From Trichinella spiralis (taxonomy: Eukaryota; Nematoda; Enoplea; Trichinellida; Trichinellidae), in NCBI GenBank assembly GCA_000181795.3, contig CM012953.1, forward strand, positions 16,908,058 through 16,972,057: 64,000 nt of DNA. The letters run 5' to 3'. Both the position numbers and the translations under genes were made by a program. Shown piece after piece: positions 1-9,756 of this stretch (position 1 is the first letter of the stretch; every line of letters begins with the position of its first letter). A model generated the notes under the pieces. It was not told where the DNA came from. It saw nothing but the letters and a program-made list of their open reading frames with translations, and ran no database searches.

Positions 1-21
1 TTTCACCATTTATTCTCTCAC

Positions 22-977
22 CTGCTTTTCCATCTGTTCACAACGAAGTGACAAATCTGCCAGAGAAGCCGAATTATTCTCTAACAACTAATCAATAATT
101 TAATTATCAGCAATTCAGCAAAAATATCCACTTACCACTGCTGATTTGCATTCCACTTCAAGTTCACCACTGTTGTCACCTTCGAATTCCAACTTAGCCA
201 TAAAATAAAAAAGGAATAAAAATCCACTGAGACTAATTACAATATGGTAAACAAGTACCCCTTGAATAGTTAACATCAGAGTATGCTGAACCGAATTTTC
301 CAGGTCAAAAATGTTTTTGATCATTCCTAAAGACCCATTCAAACTAACATTTGCAAAAACCATCCATCACTGAAATTTACCATCTCTTCCGGGACCATTA
401 ACAGCAGCAGCCACGACAATTCGAATAAATTTTATAATTTCTTCTTTGCTACCGTCTCGTGCTAAAATACAAAAGCATTTGTCCATTCAACCCAAAAATG
501 CTATATACATAAGTTAAATTCAAAGAAAGGGCAAATATTCGCTCAACCTATAACCATCACGTTAGGTAAAATATTCTTTGAAATGACGTTGTTGCAAATT
601 TCTTCGTTGTATTTTAGAACTGATTTTAAAATTTTTCTCAAAACATTCGCTCGTAAACGCCACTCTCTTTGTTCATAATTTGCATCTTTAAAAACTTCCA
701 TCCATGCATCATTAAAATAATTCGAATCTCTTAAAAACAGCATGATTAACAAAGAAAAAAGAAAGCATTAAACAATTACATAACACGCAAGGCATCAATA
801 AAAGCACGTCCACTTGTTAGCTCATTGAGTTCAATATGTGTCACATTTGCCTGCAAAGACATCATCTAAAAACAAAATCTTATACCGTCACAAAATATCG
901 CGCATTCTAAATATAAAACCTACCCATTTTAAAAGGCAGTCATAATCATGCTCTATGTTTGTAGAATCACTGGACAT
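22..977 (-). CDS. hook: HOOK-family microtubule/dynein adaptor, 5' part (partial)
   Basis: Seven exons read leftward and run off the window: 924-977, 780-850, 548-729, 381-461, 259-326, 136-192 and 22-78. All joins are GT-AG and keep frame. The start ATG is at 977, giving MSSDSTNIEHDYDCLLKW. The translation follows the N-terminal HOOK domain of HOOK1-3: the DSNYFNDAWMEVF segment (family: D..WFNEAWL), then ILPNVMVI (LPDVSLIG), then NIFDLENSVQHTLM (LEESVQHVVM). The last visible exon, LSLRCEQMEKQ, resembles the start of the HOOK coiled coil (AQRCHELD.QV). Known for the family: HOOK proteins link dynein-dynactin to endosomal cargo, and the C. elegans member ZYG-12 ties centrosomes to the nucleus. 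The coiled coil and cargo-binding tail lie outside the window. The identity is strong; the exact boundaries of the last two exons are less certain. Confidence 0.85.
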
Positions 978-1272
978 TTTGAAAAATTGCATTCACAAAA
1001 AATCTAAAATGCATAATAATATATATAAACGCACCATTTTCCAAAAAGTCAATTTGAAAAAATGTACAAAACAGCAAAACATGTCAGTTAACCATAAATA
1101 AAATTTTAATAAAACCACGCAATGAAGCATCACCTAAATTAACATGATGAACTGAAAAATATATCGACATTACATAAGTTTCAGTAAAAACAGCAAAAAC
1201 ACACAAAAGTGCACTACTTCATGCACATGCACTAATACTTTATTTTGCAACGTAATCAAGTAGAAAAGAAAT
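978..1272. other. HOOK upstream region, no gene seen
   Basis: AT-rich sequence between the HOOK start codon and a solo LTR. It should hold the HOOK promoter and 5' UTR. I see no coding frame with family resemblance and no clear core promoter motif. Confidence 0.5.
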
Positions 1273-1523
1273 TGTTGGGGACAAAAGAGACTTAACTGAA
1301 TGAAAGTGCAAGCTTAGGAACAGATACAAACGTGCAAGGTTAACTCACAACACAATAAATAAACACAAACGTACAAAAAAGATTGTTTATTAGTGGCACG
1401 ACGGCCCAGATCACACACTCATCACTGCCAACTTTGCCACTCCACTACTCAACCTACCTTATGCTACCGTAACCCGAATTCAGGTACAGTGCCAAAAAGT
1501 TTGCTGTCGAATAACTTATAACA
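1273..1523 (-). repeat. Degenerate BEL-type solo LTR
   Basis: The block starts TGTTGGGG and ends TTATAACA. On the plus strand it resembles the LTR at 45088-45397: an internal run of ACAACAC/AAATAAAC repeats, then CTACCGTAACCC near ATTCAGGTACAG (compare CTACCGTAGCCC and CTCAAGTACAGG), and an AATAA..AACA end. No retroelement coding sequence flanks it, so I call it solo. The flanks GAAAT and TAAAT are not a clean target duplication. Its orientation matches the minus-strand BEL elements further along. Confidence 0.45.
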
Positions 1524-2382
1524 TAAATAGTGTAATAACAGAAACTATAACAAACGTTTCATTACATGTCTTCTTTTGATTTCTTGCCCATGTGTATTTT
1601 TAATTATTAATCAAATGAGTTACTAATTACAATATTTTATCAATTTTAAGTACTGGTATTACCGACAGTAAGAACTTACTAATACTTGACCATCAAGTAA
1701 GATATACTGTATGGATTATCGAAAAAACGTGTTAGAGTGCAAGACTTGCTAACTTTGAGACGAGCGTTGTATTTTTGTATTGTATTTGTGTCTGCAAGAG
1801 AAAAACGATCGACGTTAACATTTGTACAGATTTGACGCGCTCAACGATTAGTTCTCCGTGAACAACTTGAGAGAAGCATATCTGGGCCACCAGAACGAAC
1901 TAATTGAGATCAAATGGCACAGTTATTCACCCAGTCACTTATCATAGTGATTATCTAATAAAATAGCAAAAGTCATTAGCCAATTACCGAGCAATCACCC
2001 TAGAACCTATCAGTGAACAGCCAATCACAGCAATGGGGTCGAATTTTCGCGGATGAGTTCAGATCAAACCCAAATGGCGCACAAATGCTAATATCAAACA
2101 ATGCGATGTCCACTGCGGAGTGAATTTGAAGCAGCTTTAAGTGCTTTTCTGCTTGGAGCTGGTCTTGCTTTCTTTCTGCTTTCTAAGTGATTCGCTCTTA
2201 TTTATCCTGCGGAGTGCAGAAATACTGTTCATAATAATATCACCGACCAACTGCTTTCACTCTTCCTGTGAACTACTGTGCCTAAACTAACAGTAAAAAA
2301 ACATTTATGCCCTCAGGTATCATTTTGCGTTCGTCAAGATTTGGTCCGGAACGAAGGCTGTATGATCCTTTGTCCCGCTCCA
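1524..2382. other. Non-coding stretch with a dispersed repeat module
   Basis: No coding frame recognised. The segment around 1970-2032 (AGTCATTAGCCAATTAC and following CCAATCA-type motifs) recurs at about 13508-13561, on the other side of island 1. The stretch ends at the assembly gap. Confidence 0.4.
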
Positions 2383-2392
2383 NNNNNNNNNN
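2383..2392. other. Assembly gap (ten N)
   Basis: Ten consecutive N. The true gap size is unknown. The sequence just right of it is GC-rich and retroelement-like, so the gap probably reflects a repeat-induced assembly break. Confidence 0.95.
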
Positions 2393-2830
2393 CCTTTTGA
2401 TCCTGAACTGGCCGTCCGCCGCTATGGCGCACTCGTCAATGTCTCGCGAACGACGATAGATCGAGGCGCAGCAGGGGGTCTCTCTGACCCCGACTCAGAG
2501 CCGCCAGACGCCCAGATAGCGATCTGGCCGGCGATGCGCGGGTATTGTTCTTGGCCTACCCGCGACTTCTGGGCACCAGCCCTTGGCCAGGTCACACCGA
2601 CTAGGTCGGTGTTGTTCCGTCCGGAACATAGGTAATTGAAAATTTTGTTCCGGAGAGAACGACGACGACTTCGTCGGCGTGACACACCCATTGCAGCGGT
2701 GTGACCAAAAACCGGGACGAGCGAAAACAAGGTGGACTCTATCCAGGAAGATCCCGGCGACGGACAACCGGGGGCCGGCGCCCAGGTAGACCCCATGCGA
2801 GGGCAGGGTCAAACGTGGTTCAGCAAGTAA
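2393..2830 (-). repeat. Retroelement-derived GC-rich fragment, inverted relative to 5225-5350
   Basis: GC-rich, unlike the flanking host DNA. The reverse complement of about 2690-2800 matches about 5235-5350: both carry CGGTTGTCCGTCG, a CGATCTTCCTGG/GGATCTTCCTGG block, TTGTTTTCGCTCG/TTGTTTTTGCTCG and CAATGGGTGTG-CACGCCGAC. The two copies face each other across the truncated BEL element. Neither half translates into a domain I recognise. It may be a leader or spacer region of a retroelement family present as two opposed fragments. Confidence 0.5.
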
Positions 2831-2999
2831 TAAGCTTCTTGCACAAACAACATGTGCGGGTGGTTATCAGACGACCTAAGGGGGCGGCTGCTGCAACGGA
2901 GCCATTAAGTAGCCATCGCCGCTGCGCTGAGCGAAGATCAAAGCCTCCGCACACTGACGTCCAACCAGCAGCCGACGGTAGTTTAGATTGGCGCCTAGA

Positions 3000-5215
3000 T
3001 AACGCACGCCCCTGCGGCGCCTGAACCGTGCATTGGCTGTTCGTGCTAGCCACCCGCCGAGTCGTTGTCCCCGGAGTCCTGTATGTAGCCACGGATCTCG
3101 TCGCTAGGAAGAGTAGAAGACATTAGAGTGCAAAGTAACGACAGATGCCGTCGAGCTGAGAATCCAGAAGACATCGAACGAAGAAGATTGAATCTGAGAC
3201 AGAAGGAAGGCCTGAGAAGAGTGAAGCCAACCACGAGTCTAGGAGCCGAAGATCAACGTGCGTCCAAGCAAGTTACGCCCGTCTTTGCCTATCCATACAG
3301 TCCACTGTTAATTGCCTGACAACCGAACGTCTGGCAAATTGTACCTGAAAATCACTTACCGGCTGCTGTAATTGTCGGTACACTTTTTCGTCGTCCCAGC
3401 CGGATAACTCAAAACAAGCTACCTACAGATCGGGAATGTTAATCTCGTCCGCTGCTAAGGCCAGATCTAAGAAGCTCACCGCCAACTAGGATCGGTTGAA
3501 CCGACTATTGGCAGAGGTCGAAGAGTTGTGTTTAGGGTCAGCCGACGTTAACGAAATCGAGGAGCAGATCTCAATGACTGAAGAGCTTTACCGTGCGTCA
3601 GGCGCACTCTAGGCCGAATTGGAGCAGGACCTGGAAAGAGAAGAGCGTCAGTGCGCGATAGACGATTGGGTGAGGTTCGATGGCTCTTCAGATACTGGAA
3701 ATCCCGAGCGCGCGCAATAATTGAGCAGGCACGTGTGGCTGGCTGCGGACGAACTCACCACATGCTCTTGCATCCAAGCACGCCGAGCGAGCCGGTTCTG
3801 TCGACGGAACCCATCAGCGAGCAACGAGGCGTGTTGGCTGCGTTAATCGCAAGGCTCGTCTCCAGCTTGTGTGCGCGCTTACGGACGTCGTGAACTATTG
3901 TCGTATGGTCGTGAAGTGCCTCCTCGACACCGGCGTGCAAGCCCCCTTAGGCCGAGGTACGGGATAGCCGAGGGCTCCGTTCGGAAGGGAACAACTTGGA
4001 CAACAAGAGCTGCCGTTCTTAGTCGACATATTGATCGGTGTCGATTATTATTACGATTTCGTCACAGGTCGTATGAGGAGAGAAGCGACCGACCCTCTCG
4101 CGCTGAAGACGTTACATGGCTGGGTGGGCTCGGCCGCGGAGGCAAGGATCTTCTTGACGAAAATAGATGAATTGGCGGATGCCTCGTTGTGAAGATTCTG
4201 GGAAATCCAAGCAATGGAAATCACCCTGTGGACGATGCCCACCAGGAATTTGCAAGGATGATGGAGAAGTTCGAGGATTCCCTGTCCTTCGACGGAAAGA
4301 GGTACCAAGTCGGCCTCCCGTTCAGCGGGAACCAATCTGACCTTCCGGTAAACTTCAAGCAGGCCATACGCCGGCTCAGGGCAGTTGGGCGACGCCTGGC
4401 GGGGAGTGACAAGGACAGTCTTGATTACACACGGCTGGGCTGAACCGGCACCAAAGTACCAGCCGCCGATGCGGACCTGGTATCTCCCACACGATGCGGT
4501 CTACAGGGGAGAAGGCGAAGGACGAAAGTGCCTCGTTGAATTCAACGGCTCAGCGCGGTACGGAGGAACTTCGTTGAACGTCCTGCAGGAAGCAGGACTC
4601 ACCATCCAGACCGACCTGTTGGGGCTGTCCTCCGGACAGGGAGTAGGGTTGCAGGCGGACATTGAGAAGATGTATACATAGATCCAAATCCGCGAAGAAG
4701 ACGGGTACGCATGTAGATATCTCTGGAGGGACGAGGCTCAAGGGGTCCGCAAATACTGATTTACAATGGTGTGTTTCGGGCTGACTTGCTCCCCTTTTTT
4801 AGCCATGAGCACCGTGAGGGTGCACGCACAACGCCACCGAGCTTCAGCACCGCGAGCGGCAGCGGAAGAGCTTCATAACATATACGTGGATGACTTGGCG
4901 ACATCCTGCGAATCACTTGATGAGGCAAGGACGCTGGCCGTCCAACTGTAGGTGTTGATGGCGTGCGGGGGGTTCCATCTGCACAAATAAGCTAGCAACG
5001 AGCCCTCTTCGCTTAGTGCAATCTCAACGGAAAAATGGTCGACACAAGCCATGTGATGTCATTGGAAGATGCTGAGAATTTATTGGGAACGCGGAAGACC
5101 ACCTGACCTTTATCCCTCCGGGAACAGCGCGCCACGACGGCCCAGTTTCCAAGCGCCAGCTGCTGCGCATGACGTCCAGCGTGCTTGACCGGATAGGCTG
5201 TTTGGCCCCCTTCTC
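3000..5215 (+). mobile_element. BEL/Pao element, truncated and frameshifted (BEL-C)
   Basis: A degenerate BEL copy. A decayed primer-binding-like segment (GTCCCAGCCGGAT) sits near 3392-3405, matching the intact site at 50706-50723. Gag coding begins near 3440 with a helical N-terminal region colinear with BEL-A gag (RLNRLLAEVEELCL against RLNQLLAELEELCL). Most of gag is then lost, and reading resumes at the His-containing gag tail near 3745. Protease follows (KCLLDTGVQ), then the BEL segment DILIGVDYYYDFVTGRM, then reverse transcriptase with the BEL signature NIYVDDLATSC near 4880-4910. It ends in the RT/RNase H connector around 5150-5215. Many stops and frameshifts show that it is dead. The 5' LTR should lie around 3080-3385 but is too decayed to bound. 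Confidence 0.8.
3439..5215 (+). pseudogene. BEL/Pao gag-pol pseudogene
   Basis: Order along the plus strand: gag N-terminus (3440-3720), gag C-terminal zinc-knuckle tail (CGRTHHMLLHPSTPSEP, 3745-3800), aspartic protease active-site triad DTG near 3930, pre-RT region (4020-4440), RT fingers (RTWYLPHDAVYRGEGEGRK, near 4465) and RT palm with YVDD (near 4890). Internal stops interrupt every segment. The deletion joining gag to its tail removes roughly 250 residues relative to BEL-A. No RNase H or integrase remains. Confidence 0.75.
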
Positions 5216-5224
5216 AGTGGGGCT

Positions 5225-5400
5225 ACAGCTTCCCGTTTTCGGCCCTCGGTTGTCCGTCGTCGCGATCTTCCTGGGTGGATTCCGTCTTGTTTTTGCTCGC
5301 CCTGTATCCTGCTCAAACCGCCCCAATGGGTGTGACACGCCGACAAGGATGTTCCGTCTTTCATTCACACTCGGCCAACGTAATTATCATTCTTGAATTG
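5225..5400 (+). repeat. Opposed copy of the 2690-2800 fragment
   Basis: Follows directly on the BEL-C RT connector and matches the reverse complement of about 2690-2800 over roughly 110 bp with scattered mismatches. Beyond about 5350 the two copies diverge. It explains a long open frame here that resembles no known protein. Confidence 0.5.
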
Positions 5401-5592
5401 GCACCTATGTTATTTCTTCCTTTCGATCTTGACTTTCTTTTAATTGTTAACGCAACCGTAGCCGTTGCACAATGTTGTAACGAGCGAAACTGCAGGTCAC
5501 TCGTTCGTGATATTAGTGGACATTATTTAGGTTTGTTATTGCAAGGCGGGAAAGTCCATTGCGTTCGACAATCCGACTTGCGTGCCGATGAC
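5401..5592. other. Unassigned spacer in island 1
   Basis: Mixed-composition DNA between the inverted fragment and a solo LTR. No domain or repeat partner recognised. Confidence 0.4.
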
Positions 5593-5853
5593 TGTTAATC
5601 AATACTCAATCGAGTGTCGACCCCGTTTACTTACAAACGAACAATAATGAGCCAAACATAATAAAACCAGGAATGACTCGACAGAACACACACAATCAAA
5701 ACCACACTGAAGACAATCTCCAGATAACGGCAACTTACAACACAGGCAAAAGCACACTTCCTTTCTCTACCTCACACACGTCACTACCGTATTCTATCCC
5801 GACACGCAGGTTCGCCAACGTCGACGAAACTATCCGCATTGCCGACGTTTACA
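5593..5853 (-). repeat. Degenerate solo LTR, BEL-like
   Basis: Bounded by TGTTAATC and CGTTTACA. On the plus strand it shares the layout of LTR-A (50727-51036): ACACACAATC-type repeats, ACACGTCACTACC (compare TGACGTCACTACTGG), CCGTATTCT (CCGTACTCT) and CGCAGGTTC. No adjacent coding sequence or primer binding site belongs to it, and no target duplication is visible. Confidence 0.45.
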
Positions 5854-5916
5854 AATGTCTACGAATGCTCATGTTTGCGCTGCATCTAATTCTTGTGTCT
5901 CACAGGTAGTTGCTTT

Positions 5917-6288
5917 TGTAGCGGACTCTAACCTACGCGTTAGAACTGTGTTTGTTCAAAGGACGAAGAATAAGAATGACAATGCAGCTACCGTCAACAA
6001 ATAGATACTTGAAGATCTGGAGAGGTTTACGGTAGTATGTTTGTTGTCATCTGGCGAAGCGATAGTGGTTGTTGGTTCTTGAGATTTGCGGTGGCGGATC
6101 GGTGGCGGTCTTTGTACTTATTTGTTAATAAATATTGTACTCTTGATCTGTATGTGGAGGCGAGAATGTTACGGGAAAAGCACGAACAGGGGAAACGGTG
6201 GAAGCGTCGTCATCTAGCGATGACTGTGATAGCAGCACGGTTGGGGCGACGCACCACCCCCCTTCCCCCAAAAGAGCGGCTTGTAAAA
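5917..6288 (+). repeat. Gypsy-X 5' LTR
   Basis: Starts TGTAGCGGAC. The 3' end is set by the primer binding site that follows. It aligns over its length with the reverse complement of 53372-53588 plus 43353-43559: shared landmarks are GTGGTTGTTGGTTCT, GGTGGCGGTC, TTTGTTAATAAATAT (carrying the AATAAA signal), GAATGTTAC/CAATGTTAC and CTAGCGATGACTGTGATA. The island-2 copy is about 420 bp, longer through a GC-rich segment near its 3' end. Confidence 0.7.
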
Positions 6289-6289
6289 T

Positions 6290-6307
6290 TGGGAGCCTGT
6301 CCGGGAT
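6290..6307 (+). other. Primer binding site, tRNA-Pro type
   Basis: TGGGAGCCTGTCCGGGAT directly follows the LTR. It closely resembles the well-known tRNA-Pro primer site TGGGGGCTCGTCCGGGAT, differing at three positions. Its position between LTR and gag is as expected. Confidence 0.7.
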
Positions 6308-6365
6308 GCCGTGCAAGTGAGTACAAGGCGCATGCTTTTGCCCGCCTCCGACCTTTTGTCCGGAG

Positions 6366-7249
6366 ATGGATCCTACGGAGTGTCTGGAGAAGCTGGAAAG
6401 CTTCTTCTGCGGTAGCGGTCTACCCGCATCGAACTATGGCGTCGTATTTGTTGAGTGATTCTGAAAGCCGCGATCTCTACCTGGTCGGACAAGCACGGGA
6501 GAACTCCTTCGAGGAGCTGAAGAGGGAGCTGTTGAACACATACGGCCCAGAGAAGTCATTTGTGGAGCTAATCGAGCGATTCACGCCCTGCGTCAACGTG
6601 AAAGCCAACTCATCAAACAGTGCGCGGAAGAGGTAGCGAAATTGGGACGCAGGGCAGGCGTGTCGGAGCGCGACTTGGTGGCGCTTTTCGCCGTTGGGGT
6701 AGCGTCGAGGGAAGTACATCGTGCCATTCGGCTGCAGGAACCACCTACTCTCGTTGAAGCACACAAAGTTGCCAAAAAAGTGAGCAAGGCGTGAAGCACT
6801 TTCAGGAGCGACGACAACCGCACACTGGCGTTATGAAACAAGAGAAGGACGATGTCACGCAGCATTTGGAGGCTCTGTGGCTATGAGAGATGAAGAACCG
6901 AGCTAGGCACGTCCAGCAATTGCAGCGAACGGCCCTACGAACCGTTGGGCGAGTTGGATGCTTCCGCTGCGGCTGCCCGGACCATCACAGACGTGAATGC
7001 CCCCAGCTACGCCTCCGAAAACGAACGGCGGAAAGAAGAACGATGGCGACCATCAACCCGCCGACCGGTAGCGTGGTCGCCGTCACAGGTAAGATACGGA
7101 GGTTGAACATTTTGTTGTTGGTCTATAGTGATGGGATGGTCTCAGTAATCCCCAAGCAGGTGTGGGATAAGGCTACGTCAGGCCGGAAGTTACACGGAGC
7201 AGCGAGACCAATGCAACTTGGCGATGGCGACCTACGGCTGGGGGTATAG
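6366..7249 (+). pseudogene. Gypsy-X gag (frameshifted) with CCHC zinc knuckle
   Basis: The first ATG reads MDPTECLEKLESFF, a plausible gag start. After a frame change the capsid-like part continues with EELKRELLNTYGPEKSF near 6510, then EVAKLGRRAGVSERDLVALF near 6630. This fits the retrotransposon gag pattern in which the tail of the capsid precedes a zinc knuckle. The knuckle CFRCGCPDHHRREC is at about 6960-7000 (C-X2-C-X4-H-X4-C). The following frame resembles the region before a Gypsy protease but the DTG active site is not visible. At least three frame breaks separate the pieces. Confidence 0.7.
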
Positions 7250-7300
7250 TCCATCTGCACCTGGGGAGATGGAAGGTTCCACCCGGAGAGCGGCCTGTTA

Positions 7301-8390
7301 CACTAGAAAAACATTTCTTACTCAATGATTGTTGCATTAATTACTTCTATAAAAGGTTTTCTACATTTTAAATTACTTGAAAACAATTAACTTCAAACAA
7401 AATTCGCTTTAATTTTCGCAAATATACTTTAAAGTAGAATGTAATGTAACGCCATGCAATCATAGCGCACTCTCATTCAATAGTTGTCTTTCAAGGTTCC
7501 ACTGCCCCTGACGATGGTCTATGATAACGACTACCAGCGTGCCCCAGTTCTGTTTCACAACAAGAAAAACGGCGCAGATGACGGTCAGAGTCAGACGACC
7601 AATTGCTGTTGCCCATCGATTAGTCAGTGGATGCTGAATGCTGTCTGAATGGGAAACATGACTGGATGCAGCATTTGGCCTGCCTGCTGTCAACATCCAG
7701 CACTTGATCCGTCCCGTTACGTTGCATCTCTGTCGCTGAACGACCGTTTTCACTTGTATCCTCAACGAGCATATTATTTGTTGGTGAGTGTGATTGCGTG
7801 TGTGTGCGTTAGTTTGTAATACTCTCCTGCTCGTGGGTTGCTCATTTTATTCTACACTTTTTAAGGTTGGTATTCCTTACGTTCAGTTCTATGGTACATT
7901 TATCGTACAATGCCCAAGACCCCATCTACGACAACAGAGGCAGCAAAAAATGAAGAAACCTGACATAAGTACAAGCCCGTTTCATTCATTACCCTCACGA
8001 AAACAACCGATCACCACGGTAAATTATTAAATTCATTTTTATTTAAATTTTTTTCATTTTCTAATAAAGATTATTTTTAAACATATTTTTCAATTCCAAA
8101 AAGCATACTCAAAAGTGGTTTTTTAAAAAACTCCATTTGCATGACATCAAGTCATTGACCAGATATGGTTGTTCAATTGTAACTGACGACGCCGATGTAG
8201 CTTTTGGTGTTGTTGTTTTTCAATCAGCTTAATATTTTTTCATTTCTAATATTTCTTATTCAAGTGCATATGCTCGTCGTTTTCAACCTCTCAAATCATC
8301 TAGTTCAAATCGTGCCGTTTTCAACGCAAATCAGTTTCGTGAAATTATACTTTTTATGAATTTTCATTTTTTTTCTTTTATAGTGGTAAC
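7301..8390. other. Unassigned stretch between Gypsy-X and the F-box-like gene
   Basis: Mostly AT-rich. A GC-richer block at about 7460-7765 holds a plus-strand open segment (VYDNDYQRAPVLFHNKK) and later a good splice donor (TTG|GTGAGT at about 7781). A short frame near 7950-8018 (MKKPDISTSPFHSLPS) also ends at a donor-like GTAAAT. I could not join these into a recognisable gene. Confidence 0.3.
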
Positions 8391-9573
8391 ATGTTGCCCA
8401 CTGAAGAAACACAACATGTACAATTGAGTGAAATCTTCAGATGCAACTGGAGAATTTGGTTTTCCATTTTCCGGTTGCTAAGAATAGAGGACATCATGCG
8501 CCTGTCCTACGCATCGAGGGAAATTAATGCGATGGCGCAGAGCTACTTTAAGTATGAACATTTTGAAACGATCCGTTCAGAATGGGCTTCATTTTTCCTA
8601 ATAATAATTTATTATTATTTGAATTATAACAATATGACATAGTGAGTGATTTACTTAAGTAGACATGCAACAGTGATTGTCAAAATTTGAAATTTTGTAC
8701 GATGGTTTTTTTTGAACTTTGAAATTTATTTTTTCCTGTACTTTTATGTTGTAAATCATTTTACGTTATGTATGTTTTCGTGGCAAAATGCCTTTACGTA
8801 AATGATTGACGCGTTGAATTGTAAATTGGTTTAAATTAAGTGTCAACTTCATCAGAATGTATGATTATGTTTGTATGTTTTTTAACATTTGCTTGTATAG
8901 TTGTTTTGTATTATTATTATTTGATTAATAACGATATGACCTAGTGAATGATTTAATTAAGTTGACTCACACAGAATCTGCTGATGACCCACCGGTATAT
9001 CGCGACTCACACTTTGAGAAGCACTGCTTTAGAATATCCCCACCATTTCAACCGTTTACCCACATATTTCGGTTTCATCGCCCTGCCTTTATACGCAAGG
9101 TACATCTCACCGCAACGATTACTGGACAAGGCACAACTCAGATATATTGGACACTGTAAGTATAAGTGGAAAAATGAAAAATAAAAAATTTTCTTCTACC
9201 CAAAACTTTAAATACTGTTCAAAGCAATGACAACTTTTACTAAAAGAAATTAAAAATCTGTAATTTCATTCACAAATCAAAAAAAGTTATATATTTTCAT
9301 ATTTCGTGAAAAAAATATTTCTGGTTCATTTTCAAAGAATTTTATTTTAACCTTACATCGTATCTTTTGCTCTCTTTGACCAACATTAACGCGTTTCTTT
9401 CTCGATCGAAAAGTCAATCCATGCCAACGAGGATAATTGCCAATGATTATACTATGCCAGAGAATATGCAAGTTGGGGCTGAGATAAGGAGGATACTAGG
9501 CTCCCGTGATGGAGAAAACATTTTCAGAAAACCAACTTTGTCCGGCGTTCTGCAGTTGGGTGGAATGATTTAA
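8391..9573 (+). CDS. Possible F-box-like protein, three exons (tentative)
   Basis: Exon 1 starts at the ATG at 8391. After a polar leader it reads IFRLLRIEDIMRLSYASREI, which fits the F-box pattern of two helices (I...L...D..RLS..S+.I). Exon 2 (about 8962-9155, DDPPVYRDSHFEKHCFRISP) ends at a strong donor (ACT|GTAAGT), and exon 3 (9414-9573) starts after CGAAAAG. The 2-3 join preserves frame and the protein ends GVLQLGGMI. The 1-2 join is unresolved: the donor may be within GATCC|GTTCAG near 8575, or after TTTAA near 8551. Known for F-box proteins: the motif binds Skp1 in SCF ubiquitin ligases. I am only moderately sure this is a gene, and less sure of the F-box label. Confidence 0.4.
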
Positions 9574-9756
9574 AAGTGCAACAAATTAGCTAAATCGCAA
9601 GCGCTGTTTTTGAGCTCACGTGTTTAACATATCTTTTCATTGAAATGCAAGTTGAAAGGTTGCAAATGCAAATACAATTTTGAAGTTGAATAACAAAGTT
9701 TACACAAAACATAAAAATAAGTTTCTTTATTTGTAAATGAAATGTCAGATATCCCA

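Larger units (their letters stand above)
5917..7300 (+). mobile_element. Gypsy element with tRNA-Pro-type primer site, 3' truncated (Gypsy-X)
   Basis: A 5' LTR (5917-6288), an 18-nt primer binding site (6290-6307) and a gag frame with a zinc knuckle (6366 to about 7250) stand in canonical order. Pol beyond the start of protease is missing, and AT-rich host-like DNA resumes by about 7310. The LTR belongs to the same family as the solo LTR that was split by Gypsy-1 in island 2. The gag frame is broken several times. Confidence 0.75.

Noticed and set aside
7460-7765. 101-codon minus-strand open frame
   Set aside because: No domain recognised, and the plus strand of the same block is equally open; it may be old repeat or exon debris.
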